Assembly (NCBI GenBank): GCA_937988885.1
Contig: CALKHR010000091.1
Coordinates: 1-35,334 of the forward strand
DNA: 35,334 nucleotides
From: an uncultured Roseiflexaceae bacterium
GTDB taxonomy: Bacteria > Chloroflexota > Chloroflexia > Chloroflexales > Roseiflexaceae
Direction: 5' to 3'
Part shown: positions 23,743 through 32,235 of the stretch, in pieces
Numbering within the stretch: position 1 is the first letter of the stretch
Layout: the number at the start of each line of letters is the position of its first letter
Program-made: the position numbers and the translations under genes
Notes under the pieces: generated by a model
Seen by the model: only the letters and a program-made list of their open reading frames with translations
Told to the model about the DNA's origin: nothing
Databases searched by the model: none

Positions 23743-26163
23743 TTAGCTCCAATCAGTCTCCGTGAGTGGCAGATCCAACTGCAATCCATGGTGTTCATCG
23801 TATGGAACATCAACAACCCAACGCCTCCCTTTCAGATGACCGTCCGGATCAGCGATTGGTCGCACCTTACCCTCACGGGCCAAACGTGCATAGCGCTGTT
23901 TACTAATACTCACAAAATAGTTACTCGATTCAAGGTATTTATGTTCGGCGAGAAGCTGCAAATATTCCTGCTCGAAGCAAAGTGGCAGCACATCAACACC
24001 ATCGAACATATTCTCAAATTCTTGCTCCTTCTGCTCACTACTATTGAATGGCAGCAGCGAGGTAAGATGGCGCTCTGCCTGAGAAGCGATACGCGTATAT
24101 TCGGCCAGCCATTCCGCGCGAAGTTGAGGATCATCGTAGATAGCATCGAGCCAATCGTTTATCTCCGACTCGTTAATAATCTGCCCATCATGTTTTTGGA
24201 GTTCCGCAAGCGTCACCCGTACAATGTGGCCGCGCTTCTCAGGATCTTTGCTCCGACCATACACTCCCTGCCCATCACTAGGCTCACGAAACACATGAAC
24301 AGGGCAAATACCCTTAGAACAAGCCCGATTCACTCGCCCAAATCGCTGTAAGAGCGCCTCTAATGGTGCAGGATCGCTATAGATCGTATCAAGATCGATA
24401 TTGAGACTCACCTCCACCACTTGAGTAGCAACCAAAATAAAAGGAGTACGTGTTGTTATGTCGATTGCGCTACGTCTACGCACCTCCTCTTCGAGACGAG
24501 TGCGATCTTTGACAATAAAGCGGCTATGGATCAACACCAATTCGCTAGGTTGCACGCCCAGTTGCTCCAATCGTTGGCGCACCTCCTGAGCGCGGCGCAC
24601 CGTATTGACACACACCAAGACCTGTTTACCGTCCCGCATCGCTGCAACAATCTGCTCAAGATGATCAAGCAAATCGCCATCAAGCAAGTGCAGTCGGTGA
24701 CGGGTAAACTTCTGGAACACCTGTTGATCGGCTCGTATCGTTGTAAAATCGCCCAATGCGCGCTGAAGTTGTTCACGTATCAGCGTAGGGAAGGTTGCCG
24801 ACATCACAAAGAAGCGAGCGCCGTACTGTTCGCGCAGATAACGAACCAGCACAAGCATCAATGCTAAACGACTTGGTTCATAGGCATGAATCTCATCGAA
24901 AATAAACGCTGCCTGCACATAGTCGGTTAACATCGCCTCAAAACCACGGATCTGAAACAGCGCCTTGAGCATCTGGTATGGGCTGAATACTTTGATTGGG
25001 CGGGCATTCAACGTATTGATATTCTTCTCCCAACGCGCCGCTGTTGCCGCCGTCGCCGACCAACGTTCACTCTCCACAAATCGGGCATACATCGCCTGCA
25101 AAGCTCGGCCATGCTGGATGCCAACTGCCTCCTCTCCAAATCCCCCTCGCGTCGAATCACGTAACCGATCGTACATCGCATTCATACTGGCTTGATAGGG
25201 CAAGGCATAAAACAGGCGAGCAATAGGCTGTGTACCATCACCAAGCGCCCAAAACAGCGCCGATTCAGTCTTTGCGCTACCCGTGGGCGAGATAAGAATG
25301 GCAGATGTCCCCGCAGCTTCAGCGCTTAGCCGTTGATGAGGGTAGAGATCAGCATCGGGATTACGCAGCCGTAACACGTCGAGCAACCGTTTTGCAAACT
25401 GCAACCAGGACTCTTGAATCGGCGCTGGCATGCGAGTGAGATGCGCCGATGCCATATGATCGGCACTGGTGGTATGGCCGCGCAACAAGATACCCGCGAT
25501 AGCATCGCTTGCATCGCCATATTCCAAGTCATGGAGCCAATCGCTGTACCGATAAAGCCAACCCCGTACCCGTTGAACACCTTCGCTACACACACGTGCG
25601 ATCGCCTGCTCCTGATCGATCAAGGTGATCGGCCCAACCTCATCGGCAGAGAAGCCAAGGGCATCGCGCCAAGCCAAGCCACACTCGTGTATCCAACACC
25701 ATAAATGCGCAACCGTCTTGGCATCAAGCTCGGCAAGCAATGGTGCAAGCGGATCAATTGAAACAGGTCCATACGCCTCAGCAATATAGTTCGCATCACG
25801 ATGGTGTGAAACAATCGCAGCCAGCACCCACCTGTGTTCGATTTCGCTGAACCCTTCCACAATCCAATCTAAAAAGGCCAGCGATAACACCTCGTGGCGG
25901 TGATTCCAAGGAGGTCCACCAGCGAGGCGCTCCTGAAAGCCACGGGCCGCCTTACCAAAATCGTGGAGCAAGCAAGCCCAATAGAGGCAATGCCATAAAC
26001 GTGGCAGGTTCATCTGTTGAGCTACGTTGGGGCGAAGTTGATGGAGTTCCGCCAACTTCGCCAGCACATCCCACGTATGTTTCGCCAACGTTTCGCCGCC
26101 ATACTTCGGGCTTTTCGCTTTGATATGATCCATCCACGTCGGCCATACAGCAGGCTTGTTCAT
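23743..26163 (-). CDS. cas3: CRISPR nuclease-helicase Cas3 (HD and helicase fused)
   Basis: 806 residues. Cas3 is recruited by the R-loop of Cascade and degrades the displaced strand processively. N-terminal HD nuclease: H29, HD 67-68 (LLHDFGKAARGFQ), H90 and HH 120-121 (IVSHHRD). Superfamily 2 helicase: Walker A SPTGSAKTE (292-300), DEIH box 423-426, SAT 455-457, and motif VI QRFGRVNR (606-613). All core residues are present, so it looks active. The start at 26163 overlaps the cas5 stop as ATGA; the ORF's earlier ATG lies inside cas5. AT content is visibly higher than in genes to the left of the array. Confidence 0.97.
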   Translation of the reverse strand: MNKPAVWPTWMDHIKAKSPKYGGETLAKHTWDVLAKLAELHQLRPNVAQQMNLPRLWHCLYWACLLHDFGKAARGFQERLAGGPPWNHRHEVLSLAFLDWIVEGFSEIEHRWVLAAIVSHHRDANYIAEAYGPVSIDPLAPLLAELDAKTVAHLWCWIHECGLAWRDALGFSADEVGPITLIDQEQAIARVCSEGVQRVRGWLYRYSDWLHDLEYGDASDAIAGILLRGHTTSADHMASAHLTRMPAPIQESWLQFAKRLLDVLRLRNPDADLYPHQRLSAEAAGTSAILISPTGSAKTESALFWALGDGTQPIARLFYALPYQASMNAMYDRLRDSTRGGFGEEAVGIQHGRALQAMYARFVESERWSATAATAARWEKNINTLNARPIKVFSPYQMLKALFQIRGFEAMLTDYVQAAFIFDEIHAYEPSRLALMLVLVRYLREQYGARFFVMSATFPTLIREQLQRALGDFTTIRADQQVFQKFTRHRLHLLDGDLLDHLEQIVAAMRDGKQVLVCVNTVRRAQEVRQRLEQLGVQPSELVLIHSRFIVKDRTRLEEEVRRRSAIDITTRTPFILVATQVVEVSLNIDLDTIYSDPAPLEALLQRFGRVNRACSKGICPVHVFREPSDGQGVYGRSKDPEKRGHIVRVTLAELQKHDGQIINESEINDWLDAIYDDPQLRAEWLAEYTRIASQAERHLTSLLPFNSSEQKEQEFENMFDGVDVLPLCFEQEYLQLLAEHKYLESSNYFVSISKQRYARLAREGKVRPIADPDGHLKGRRWVVDVPYDEHHGLQLDLPLTETDWS

Positions 26164-26882
26164 GGTGCATCTCCAACAAACGAGTGGAAACACAGCCCCA
26201 ACGATGCGCCCTTCACCTGGGGTGCAGTTGGGTCAGCCCAATAGCTTGTCTCAGCATTGCCGTACCGCACCAAACGCTCACTCGATATACGCTGTTGCAA
26301 CATCACATAGCGCTCGAAGGTTGGCTTACGGTTCTGCCAATAGTCGAGCCAGCGCGGCATCAGGGTCACAACGCCAACCGAGGTTTGCGTAGCCATGTGG
26401 TAGGGCAATAATGTATGCTCAAAGTACACATCGCTACGTTGTTCGAGATCCATCACTTCAATGCTGGTATAACAAGCCAGATCCTGTGAACGGCCCAAAA
26501 CTACTGGATACCGAGGGCTACGAAACGCCTCTTGCCACTCTGGCCTATTTAGGTACAACACCAAACGCGGATGCAACAACACCTTGCGGGTGAACGGGTT
26601 GACATTGCCCTCCAATACCTTCGGCAACTTGGTGCCTGGAACCTTGCCGGTGGCAGCAGATAACACATGGATATGTTCAAGATCCTCACCTTCACCAGCC
26701 GCCGTAAAATGATAGGCAAACGCTAAGCCTTGAGGATCAACCCATTCACCAAGGGCGCTACAGATATGACCGTAGATTGTTGCGGGCGGCGGCAGCGGAA
26801 ACGTTGGTTGAACGCTCAGCATAAAGTGTGGATACCGGAACGAGGTCATCGTCCCTTCCAACACGATTTTGAGCACGCGCAT
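26160..26882 (-). CDS. cas5: Cascade subunit Cas5 (type I-B)
   Basis: 240 residues. Cas5 is a RAMP protein that grips the crRNA 5' handle in Cascade. It begins MRVLKIVLEGTMTSFRYPHF and has PLPPPATIYGHICSALGEW, the conserved Cas5 N-terminal strand, loop and helix. The ATG at 26882 has an AAGGGG ribosome site that overlaps the cas7 stop, and cas5 ends in an ATGA overlap with cas3. An alternative ATG at 26906 would overlap cas7 and lacks family similarity. No catalytic Cas5d-type residues were looked for, since Cas6 is present to process pre-crRNA. Confidence 0.93.
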   Translation of the reverse strand: MRVLKIVLEGTMTSFRYPHFMLSVQPTFPLPPPATIYGHICSALGEWVDPQGLAFAYHFTAAGEGEDLEHIHVLSAATGKVPGTKLPKVLEGNVNPFTRKVLLHPRLVLYLNRPEWQEAFRSPRYPVVLGRSQDLACYTSIEVMDLEQRSDVYFEHTLLPYHMATQTSVGVVTLMPRWLDYWQNRKPTFERYVMLQQRISSERLVRYGNAETSYWADPTAPQVKGASLGLCFHSFVGDAP

Positions 26883-26893
26883 AACGCACCCCT

Positions 26894-27964
26894 TTACGCC
26901 AACCACTGCGGATGTGCATCAAAAGCAGCGCCAAGCGTCTGAAACGCCGTGCGTGGATGACTGATAGTAATCGTATACTGAGAATTATCGCGAACGAACG
27001 CCTCAAGAGCCGCGCGTTCTTCATCGAGATACCCTTGCGCCCAACCAACATAAATCGGCGAAAGGATCGTATCGGCATACACATCCAACACTTCCTGAAG
27101 CGCTTTAAGTTTCAAGATCGGCTGACCTTTGGCATTCGCACCAATGACATGATGGAAAATATGATTACCGCCTTTGGTCACAGCAAGAAGCACCACAGCT
27201 GGTGTGACATCGGTGTAGTGTAAGGATTGCTTCGCGCCACCCTCGATATGAGCCATACCCTCGAACAGAGCCTTAATGCGCTCAACACGCTGAGCGTAAG
27301 GCAATCGGTATGCCTTTTCATCTTCAAGATGTTCGATTCCTTCGATATCCTTGGCCAACGCTTCGCGCACCGAATCGAGATTACGGAAACCCGTCTTGTT
27401 ACGGTACGAGAATGTACCGCAGGCATGCAGATCGAGCGAGAATAAGCCTTTGAGGGTTGTGCGATAGAATTGATGCTCATGGGGAACAGGATTCCCCTCA
27501 TGCCGCGACATCGTACCAAAATCGTTGATAAGATTGACTGGTGCAATCGACACCAGTGTACTCATACGGAAGGGTGATACACGGGTGATGGTATCGGTTG
27601 TTTCGGTTTCGCCGATTCGTGAGGTATCGGCGGCACGAGCAGCTTTTGCTGTCTCCTTTTTAGATGGAGCGCGCATATAGCCAAAGATATCATCATCCCA
27701 GTAGTGCAGAGGATTCGCATCGGTATAGGCGATCTTCTCCTCGCGATAAATGGGTGCAGCCCGCCAACCAGCCACGCGAGAGTGCAAAGTCTCACGCAAC
27801 CAATAGCGAAACGCCTGCGCCGACACGTAGGGGTAACTACCATCTTTGGCCTTGATCACCTTCACTCCGACAGTATTATCCTCACGCTCACCAGGAATAG
27901 CACCCAGATTGTTTAGCGCCGAGGCTGGCGCATCAATCAATGCAAGACCAGTTACAAAAGCCAT
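26894..27964 (-). CDS. cas7: Cascade backbone subunit Cas7 (Cst2/DevR type, I-B)
   Basis: 356 residues. Cas7 polymerises along the spacer part of crRNA. MAFVTGLALIDAPASALNN and GEREDNTVGVKVI near the start, then SAQAFRYWLRETL, are typical of the Cst2/DevR family. A lysine-rich variable insert (SKKETAKAARAAD, about 100-113) may be the thumb or a disordered loop. The later RVSPFRMSTLVSIAP and FSLDLHACGTF segments belong to the RRM core. It has an AAAGGAG ribosome site and starts 15 bases after cas8b. Confidence 0.94.
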   Translation of the reverse strand: MAFVTGLALIDAPASALNNLGAIPGEREDNTVGVKVIKAKDGSYPYVSAQAFRYWLRETLHSRVAGWRAAPIYREEKIAYTDANPLHYWDDDIFGYMRAPSKKETAKAARAADTSRIGETETTDTITRVSPFRMSTLVSIAPVNLINDFGTMSRHEGNPVPHEHQFYRTTLKGLFSLDLHACGTFSYRNKTGFRNLDSVREALAKDIEGIEHLEDEKAYRLPYAQRVERIKALFEGMAHIEGGAKQSLHYTDVTPAVVLLAVTKGGNHIFHHVIGANAKGQPILKLKALQEVLDVYADTILSPIYVGWAQGYLDEERAALEAFVRDNSQYTITISHPRTAFQTLGAAFDAHPQWLA

Positions 27965-27979
27965 TGTTCTGCTCCTTTC

Positions 27980-29500
27980 CTATGCAATGCTATCGACAGT
28001 CTCGCCTTGTTCCGCTTGAACGACATCCTCTACCGGCACGGCGTCGGGATTTTGCGCGATCCAATCCTTAAGCTGTTCGATCATACGAATAAGCATAAGA
28101 TCGCGTGCTAACCGCCAATCTGGCCGCAACAACTCCTCACCTTCCATAAAGACCTCGGCATAACTATCGAGCGTGAACAAGGTATCCTGCCCTTTAGTGA
28201 ACTTCACATAGTCGATATTGGTTTTAGTTAGCAGGGACATAAAATTCGAGGCTTTTTGTTCGGTAAAGAAGCTGCGAAAGAAGCGTCGGCCACCTTGATG
28301 ACGGGTATATTCAGCTAACTTATCACCAAGCGTACGAATCTGCTCAATTCGTTCTTGCTCCATCAGCATCACCTCCTGCAAGAAGACTTCAACCAACGGC
28401 CAGGCAATCAGTTGTCGTTCATGAATCGGCGAGTAAGTACTTCGCGGATCACCATCAAACTGCGAACGTCGGGGTATACGCAAAAAATATCGTCGAACAA
28501 AACTCGCTGCATTTTGAGGCAGCGTGAAAAGATCTTCGTAGAGATAGTTTATTCGTGGGGCGATCCGTTCAGTGATATTACCTTTACGGTCGCGCTTGAC
28601 TTTCTGCTCCCATCCCCGCTGAACGATTTGCTGCCAAGTGTCACGATAGGTTACAGTAAGTGCAGTGCGCAAAAAATTCGAAATTTGCAATGGAAGGTGA
28701 TACAGGGCGAGTTGCGCTGACTTACCGTTATTAAAGTTATAGGCAGTGATCGATGCAGCACGACCGCTACGGCGCTCAGTATCTAAGCGTTGCTTCTCTA
28801 TATCGGTGAGCGTTTCGATCAATAACGTCTTCAGTGAACGATGAGCGCTCGGCAACTTCTCCTCGCCAGCAGATTGGGCCTGTAGAATAGCTGCGTTATT
28901 TTGTTTGAAGAAGCGATTCGCAAATTCCAGTGTTAATGCTTCGCTATCTGAATGAACGGCTAGCAGACCAAGCCCACATTTCGCACAACCCAATGGCATA
29001 GCTTGCAAGGCCAGCAATGCAAGTGGAGAGACAGGCAAACCAGGATCGCCGCCAGTAAAGAAATTGATCGAATCATCGCCCTGTAGCAACGGCATCTGAG
29101 CACGCCCGATTCTGCCCGGCGCAAGTTTACCGGAGAGAGCTTGTGGTGCTGCTGGCAAGCCTGTAAACACACACGTCTGATCGCCACTTGCAGCCTCTTG
29201 CTGCCACTGACGAATATGGCGCGCGGCCCAAAGCGCACGTGTTGCGCTGCGTTCCTTACGCTTCTCCGCCGAAAGATCTGGTTTATCAGGGTTGAAGGCA
29301 TCTTGGATAAACCAGGCATTGCTGGTGAACGCCATAGTCAGGTGCCCACGCAATGGCGGACGCACATAATTCGCTTCGATATAGTCAGCGACCTGCGCAA
29401 GGTCATCGTCGGTTATATCCTCGATGTTGCGACGATTCACAAAAGCAGCAATGGTTGCTATTCCTACATCAACAAAGGGATGACCTGTAAATGTAAACAT
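27980..29500 (-). CDS. cas8b: Cascade large subunit Cas8b1 (Cst1 type, I-B)
   Basis: 506 residues. The large subunit recognises the PAM and starts the R-loop. The N-terminus MFTFTGHPFVDVGIATIAAF is characteristic of Cst1/Cas8b1. The family is named for two CXXC motifs: the second is intact (C172-X2-C175, GCAKCGLG), but the first has only C110 (TCVFTGLP), so the predicted zinc ribbon may be incomplete or completed elsewhere. A basic stretch (KVKRDRKGNITERIAPR, about 300-316) may contact nucleic acid. AAGGAAGG precedes the ATG. It is second in the operon after the WYL gene. Confidence 0.92.
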   Translation of the reverse strand: MFTFTGHPFVDVGIATIAAFVNRRNIEDITDDDLAQVADYIEANYVRPPLRGHLTMAFTSNAWFIQDAFNPDKPDLSAEKRKERSATRALWAARHIRQWQQEAASGDQTCVFTGLPAAPQALSGKLAPGRIGRAQMPLLQGDDSINFFTGGDPGLPVSPLALLALQAMPLGCAKCGLGLLAVHSDSEALTLEFANRFFKQNNAAILQAQSAGEEKLPSAHRSLKTLLIETLTDIEKQRLDTERRSGRAASITAYNFNNGKSAQLALYHLPLQISNFLRTALTVTYRDTWQQIVQRGWEQKVKRDRKGNITERIAPRINYLYEDLFTLPQNAASFVRRYFLRIPRRSQFDGDPRSTYSPIHERQLIAWPLVEVFLQEVMLMEQERIEQIRTLGDKLAEYTRHQGGRRFFRSFFTEQKASNFMSLLTKTNIDYVKFTKGQDTLFTLDSYAEVFMEGEELLRPDWRLARDLMLIRMIEQLKDWIAQNPDAVPVEDVVQAEQGETVDSIA

Positions 29501-29598
29501 TGCTCTTCCTTCCTTATCATCGTCACTCTCTTTCGTTATCGTTACTCTATCAACTCACCCTGCAAATAAGTTGCAGTCTCACATGAGTTTTCGAGCAT

Positions 29599-30573
29599 TT
29601 ATTTGTCGGTAGCGTAACGAGCCACCATCGCAGCAGCCTCAGCAGCCACTTCAGCACGCAGACTCGCAGGCCGTTTAACCTCCGCGTGATTCCCAAACGC
29701 CATCACCCAACGGCGAACTTCCGCCAATGCACCAGTTCGGAACGTAAGCGTCAGGCTACCATCATCATGCTCTTCAATGGATTGTGAAGGATGCCACTGT
29801 TTGCCGCGCATATAACGAGCTTGATACTCATCGAACCAGATCTGCACCTCAACTGGTGCATCACCATGCTCGGCAAGAAAGCCCTGCGCTAAATAGGATT
29901 CAGTGGAGAAATCGGGGTCACGTACGAAACGCTCGGTTTTGAGGAGTTGCCATTGCTCAATACGGCTCACTGCAAAATGGCGAAATTGTTGTCGCAGATG
30001 ATCGAACGCAATAATCTGCCATTCGCCGCGCACATTATAGAGGTGGTACGGTTCGATCACCCGTTGATTACGCTCGCCTCGGCTAGCGGTGAAGTAGGTA
30101 ATTTGAACACGCCATTGCTCATGCAGAGCTTCGTGGAGCGCAACTAACAACTCAGGATCAGAACTAGCAGTTGCACCCGGTTGAAAGGTGTAATGCTGAG
30201 CTAGCAAGTTCATATCTAGCTGCACTTTATCGGGTAGGCTTGTCGTGAGCGCAGCGGCGGCTTTACGCAATGGAGCTTCAAAGCTTGTTCCAAGATAGCG
30301 GCGGGTGAGTTCAACACTGAGGAAAAAAGCCAGTAATTCACCTTCGGTAGCAAACATGGTAGGGAGAACCCACGTTGCATCGGTGTAATAGTATCCATTG
30401 CGCGTTCGATCGTACTTCAACGGCGCATTCAGCCGTTCGCGCATAAAGGCCAGATCGCCCCGTACAGTGCGCTCGCTTACCTCGAAGCGCTCGATGAATG
30501 AGGAGATAGTGGGGTAGGTTCCTGCACGAATAGCAGCATCGATGAACAGTAGACGCTCAAGTCGTAGAGACAT
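29599..30573 (-). CDS. WYL-domain transcriptional regulator of the cas operon
   Basis: 324 residues with a DeoR-like winged helix-turn-helix (about 1-60: RLERLLFIDAAIRAG, FEVSERTVRGDLAFMRERL), a WYL domain (about 150-215, including VIEPYHLYNVRGEWQIIAF and FAVSRIEQW) and a C-terminal WCX domain with VQIWFDEYQARYM. WYL domains bind nucleic acid or nucleotides and several control defence loci. It is the first gene of the cas operon, 98 bases before cas8b, on the same strand, so autoregulation and control of all cas genes are likely. The ribosome site is weak (GAGAA). Its promoter is at 30613-30641, and a tandem dyad array lies upstream. Confidence 0.92.
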   Translation of the reverse strand: MSLRLERLLFIDAAIRAGTYPTISSFIERFEVSERTVRGDLAFMRERLNAPLKYDRTRNGYYYTDATWVLPTMFATEGELLAFFLSVELTRRYLGTSFEAPLRKAAAALTTSLPDKVQLDMNLLAQHYTFQPGATASSDPELLVALHEALHEQWRVQITYFTASRGERNQRVIEPYHLYNVRGEWQIIAFDHLRQQFRHFAVSRIEQWQLLKTERFVRDPDFSTESYLAQGFLAEHGDAPVEVQIWFDEYQARYMRGKQWHPSQSIEEHDDGSLTLTFRTGALAEVRRWVMAFGNHAEVKRPASLRAEVAAEAAAMVARYATDK

Positions 30574-30612
30574 CGTTGTTTCTCGCTTAAGTAGAGGTCA
30601 AACATAGTATTG

Positions 30613-30641
30613 ATCATACCTATTATTAGCAGTGTTGTCTA
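30613..30641 (-). promoter_or_regulatory. Promoter of the WYL-cas operon
   Basis: On the minus strand TAGACA (30641-30636), a 17-base spacer, then TATGAT (30618-30613). The start of transcription is expected at about 30606, 33 bases before the ATG. TGATCA overlaps the -10 box. One mismatch in each box makes this a good sigma70-type candidate. Confidence 0.65.
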
Positions 30642-30750
30642 TCTCAAATGGGCAATTTTTTCGGTAAAATTTTCATCAAAAAAGGAGATAAACATCATAT
30701 ATGATATGATATGATTTTCTTCAATAGAAGGCTATTTTACTTTTTTATAG

Positions 30751-30972
30751 CCTCGGCTTAAGCCTTGAGCGCTTCGGCTTAAGTCTTAAGCACCTTGGAT
30801 TAAGTCTTAAGCACCTTGGATTAAGTCTTGAGCACCTCGGATTAAGTCTTGAGCACCTCGGATTAAGCCTGAGCACCTTGGATTAAGTCTTAATCACCTT
30901 GGATTAAGTCTTAATCACCTCGGATTAAGTCTTAATCACCTCGGATTAAGCCTTAAGCACCTCAGAATAGGT
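30751..30972. repeat. Tandem array of about ten 21-bp dyad units upstream of the cas operon
   Basis: Units start at 30764, 30785, 30806, 30827, 30848, 30869, 30889, 30910, 30931 and 30952, with a partial one at 30751. All are 21 bases except the 20-base unit at 30869. The best units (30889, 30910, 30931) read CTTAATC-N6-GATTAAG, a perfect 7-bp dyad; others have CTTAAGC or CTTGAGC in the left arm. A period of 21 bases places every dyad on one helix face. It lies 110-330 bases upstream of the WYL-cas promoter. Stops and a 1-base shift at 30869 rule out a protein repeat. Confidence 0.9.
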
Positions 30973-31016
30973 TCTCATTACCCCTGCTTAAGCTCTCACG
31001 ATGTCTTGTGAGAACC
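30970..31016. repeat. Inverted repeat GGTTCTCA...TGAGAACC
   Basis: GGTTCTCA (30970-30977) and TGAGAACC (31009-31016) are exact reverse complements, with a nested TCTCAC/GTGAGA pair inside. It abuts the end of the 21-bp array. Between 31017 and 31119 I see no gene or other signal. Confidence 0.5.
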
Positions 31017-31110
31017 TCACGAGCCTTGCATGGCTGCTAAAAATAGTGAGTTGAATCCTAACCCATTTGTATAGTTGTACGATTAAAGCAGTTTTTGTCC
31101 ACCCCGCTTC

Positions 31111-31157
31111 AAAACAATTCGTCGGCTGCCTGTTGCTTCCAAAACAGGCAGACGACG
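31111..31157 (-). terminator. Rho-independent terminator of the siderophore ABC operon
   Basis: CGTCG-G-CTGCCTGTT (31120-31134) pairs with AACAGGCAG-A-CGACG (31143-31157), a 14-pair stem with one mismatch. On the minus strand AATTGTTTT follows. It lies 24 bases after the lipoprotein stop. Confidence 0.82.
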
Positions 31158-31180
31158 AGTGACGATCGACCGGGAAACGT

Positions 31181-32167
31181 CTATTGAAGCGCAGCCTCGA
31201 TCTCGCCCACCATCTTGCCGAACGAGCTTAGGCCCGCGTTGGCCAAGTACCACACGGCTGGGTCGAGGTAAGCAACCTTGCCGTTCTTCCAGGCATTGGT
31301 AGCGGCCACCAGTTCGTTATCCAGCACCTCCCGCGCCGACTGGCCAGGCTCTGCGGAGCCGTCCGTCGCGGTGTCGCGGTCGACCACGAATAGGATGTCG
31401 GGGTTCTTCTCCTGAATAAACTCGAACGAGATCGCGTCGCCGTGGGTGGCTTCCTTGATCTCATCACCATCGGTGACAGCCGCCACACCCAGCAGGTCGT
31501 GGATGATGCCGAAGCGCGAGCCGGGGCCGTAAGCGGTCACGTTACCGCCCGAAACCATCAGGATCAAGCCGTTCAACTTCTTCTCAGCAGCCAGCGCCTG
31601 CGCGCGCTTCACCGCCGCATCCAACTCGGCCAGCTTGCTAGCCGCCAACTCCTCTTTGCCGAAGATCGATGCCAGCGTGTTCACGTTCTTCACAACGCTG
31701 TTGTAGAAGTCGCTCTGATCAACCGTCAAGTCGATCGTCGGCGCGATCTTGGCCAGTTCTGGATAAACGGCGGCTGAGCGACCCGCCACGATGATCAGGT
31801 CGGCCTTCAGGTCGTTGACCTTCTCGTAGTCTGGCTCGAAGAGCGTGCCGATATTGACGTACTCGCTGCCCTTGTACTTCTCCAGGAACGGCGGGATGTT
31901 GTTGCCCTGCGGCAAGCCCACCACTGGCACACCCAACTGATCCAGGATATCGAGCACGCTGTAATCGAACACTAATACCTTCTGGGGATTCTTTGTAATG
32001 GTGGTTTCGCCCTGCGCGTGCTTCACTACAATCTCCGTGGCCGCCTCAACAGCCGGAGCGGCACTCTGAGCAGCCGGAGCAGCGGTCTGGCCGCCACAGG
32101 CGAACAACAGCGTAGCGAGCAGAGAAAGCATCGCGACACGGAGCATCTTCTGTCCCATCGTAAGCAT
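31181..32167 (-). CDS. yclQ: Iron-siderophore ABC transporter substrate-binding lipoprotein (YclQ/CeuE-like)
   Basis: 328 residues. A lipoprotein signal LLATLLFACGG gives lipid attachment at C24, followed by an Ala/Pro/Gln-rich linker. The class III binding-protein fold has KVLVFDYSVLDILDQLGVP at the start of lobe 1, then DLIIVAGRSAAVYPEL and FEFIQEKNPDILFVVDRD. This matches the FatB/CeuE/YclQ family that binds catecholate siderophores such as petrobactin; the exact ligand is inference. The ATG at 32167 has AAGGAG nine bases upstream. It is the last gene of the four-gene operon, 68 bases after the ATPase, and is followed by a terminator. Confidence 0.88.
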   Translation of the reverse strand: MLTMGQKMLRVAMLSLLATLLFACGGQTAAPAAQSAAPAVEAATEIVVKHAQGETTITKNPQKVLVFDYSVLDILDQLGVPVVGLPQGNNIPPFLEKYKGSEYVNIGTLFEPDYEKVNDLKADLIIVAGRSAAVYPELAKIAPTIDLTVDQSDFYNSVVKNVNTLASIFGKEELAASKLAELDAAVKRAQALAAEKKLNGLILMVSGGNVTAYGPGSRFGIIHDLLGVAAVTDGDEIKEATHGDAISFEFIQEKNPDILFVVDRDTATDGSAEPGQSAREVLDNELVAATNAWKNGKVAYLDPAVWYLANAGLSSFGKMVGEIEAALQ

Positions 32168-32235
32168 GGTTGGGTTCTCCTTCAGTAAGAAAGTGAAGCG
32201 TTTCAAATACAGGCCAATGCTCTGAGTCGTGAGCA

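Noticed and set aside
30690..30766. Short plus-strand frame after AAAGGAG with clustered ATGs
   Set aside because: The first two ATGs stop after two codons and the third gives only 16 residues; nothing is transcribed in that direction nearby, so a leader peptide is not supported.
30751..30868. Possible heptapeptide-repeat protein (SLxHLGL) encoded by the 21-bp array
   Set aside because: There is an in-frame stop just upstream with no ATG after it, and the 20-base unit at 30869 shifts the frame into a stop.
31442..31777. Plus-strand frame opposite the siderophore-binding lipoprotein
   Set aside because: It is an antisense shadow without ribosome site or domain.
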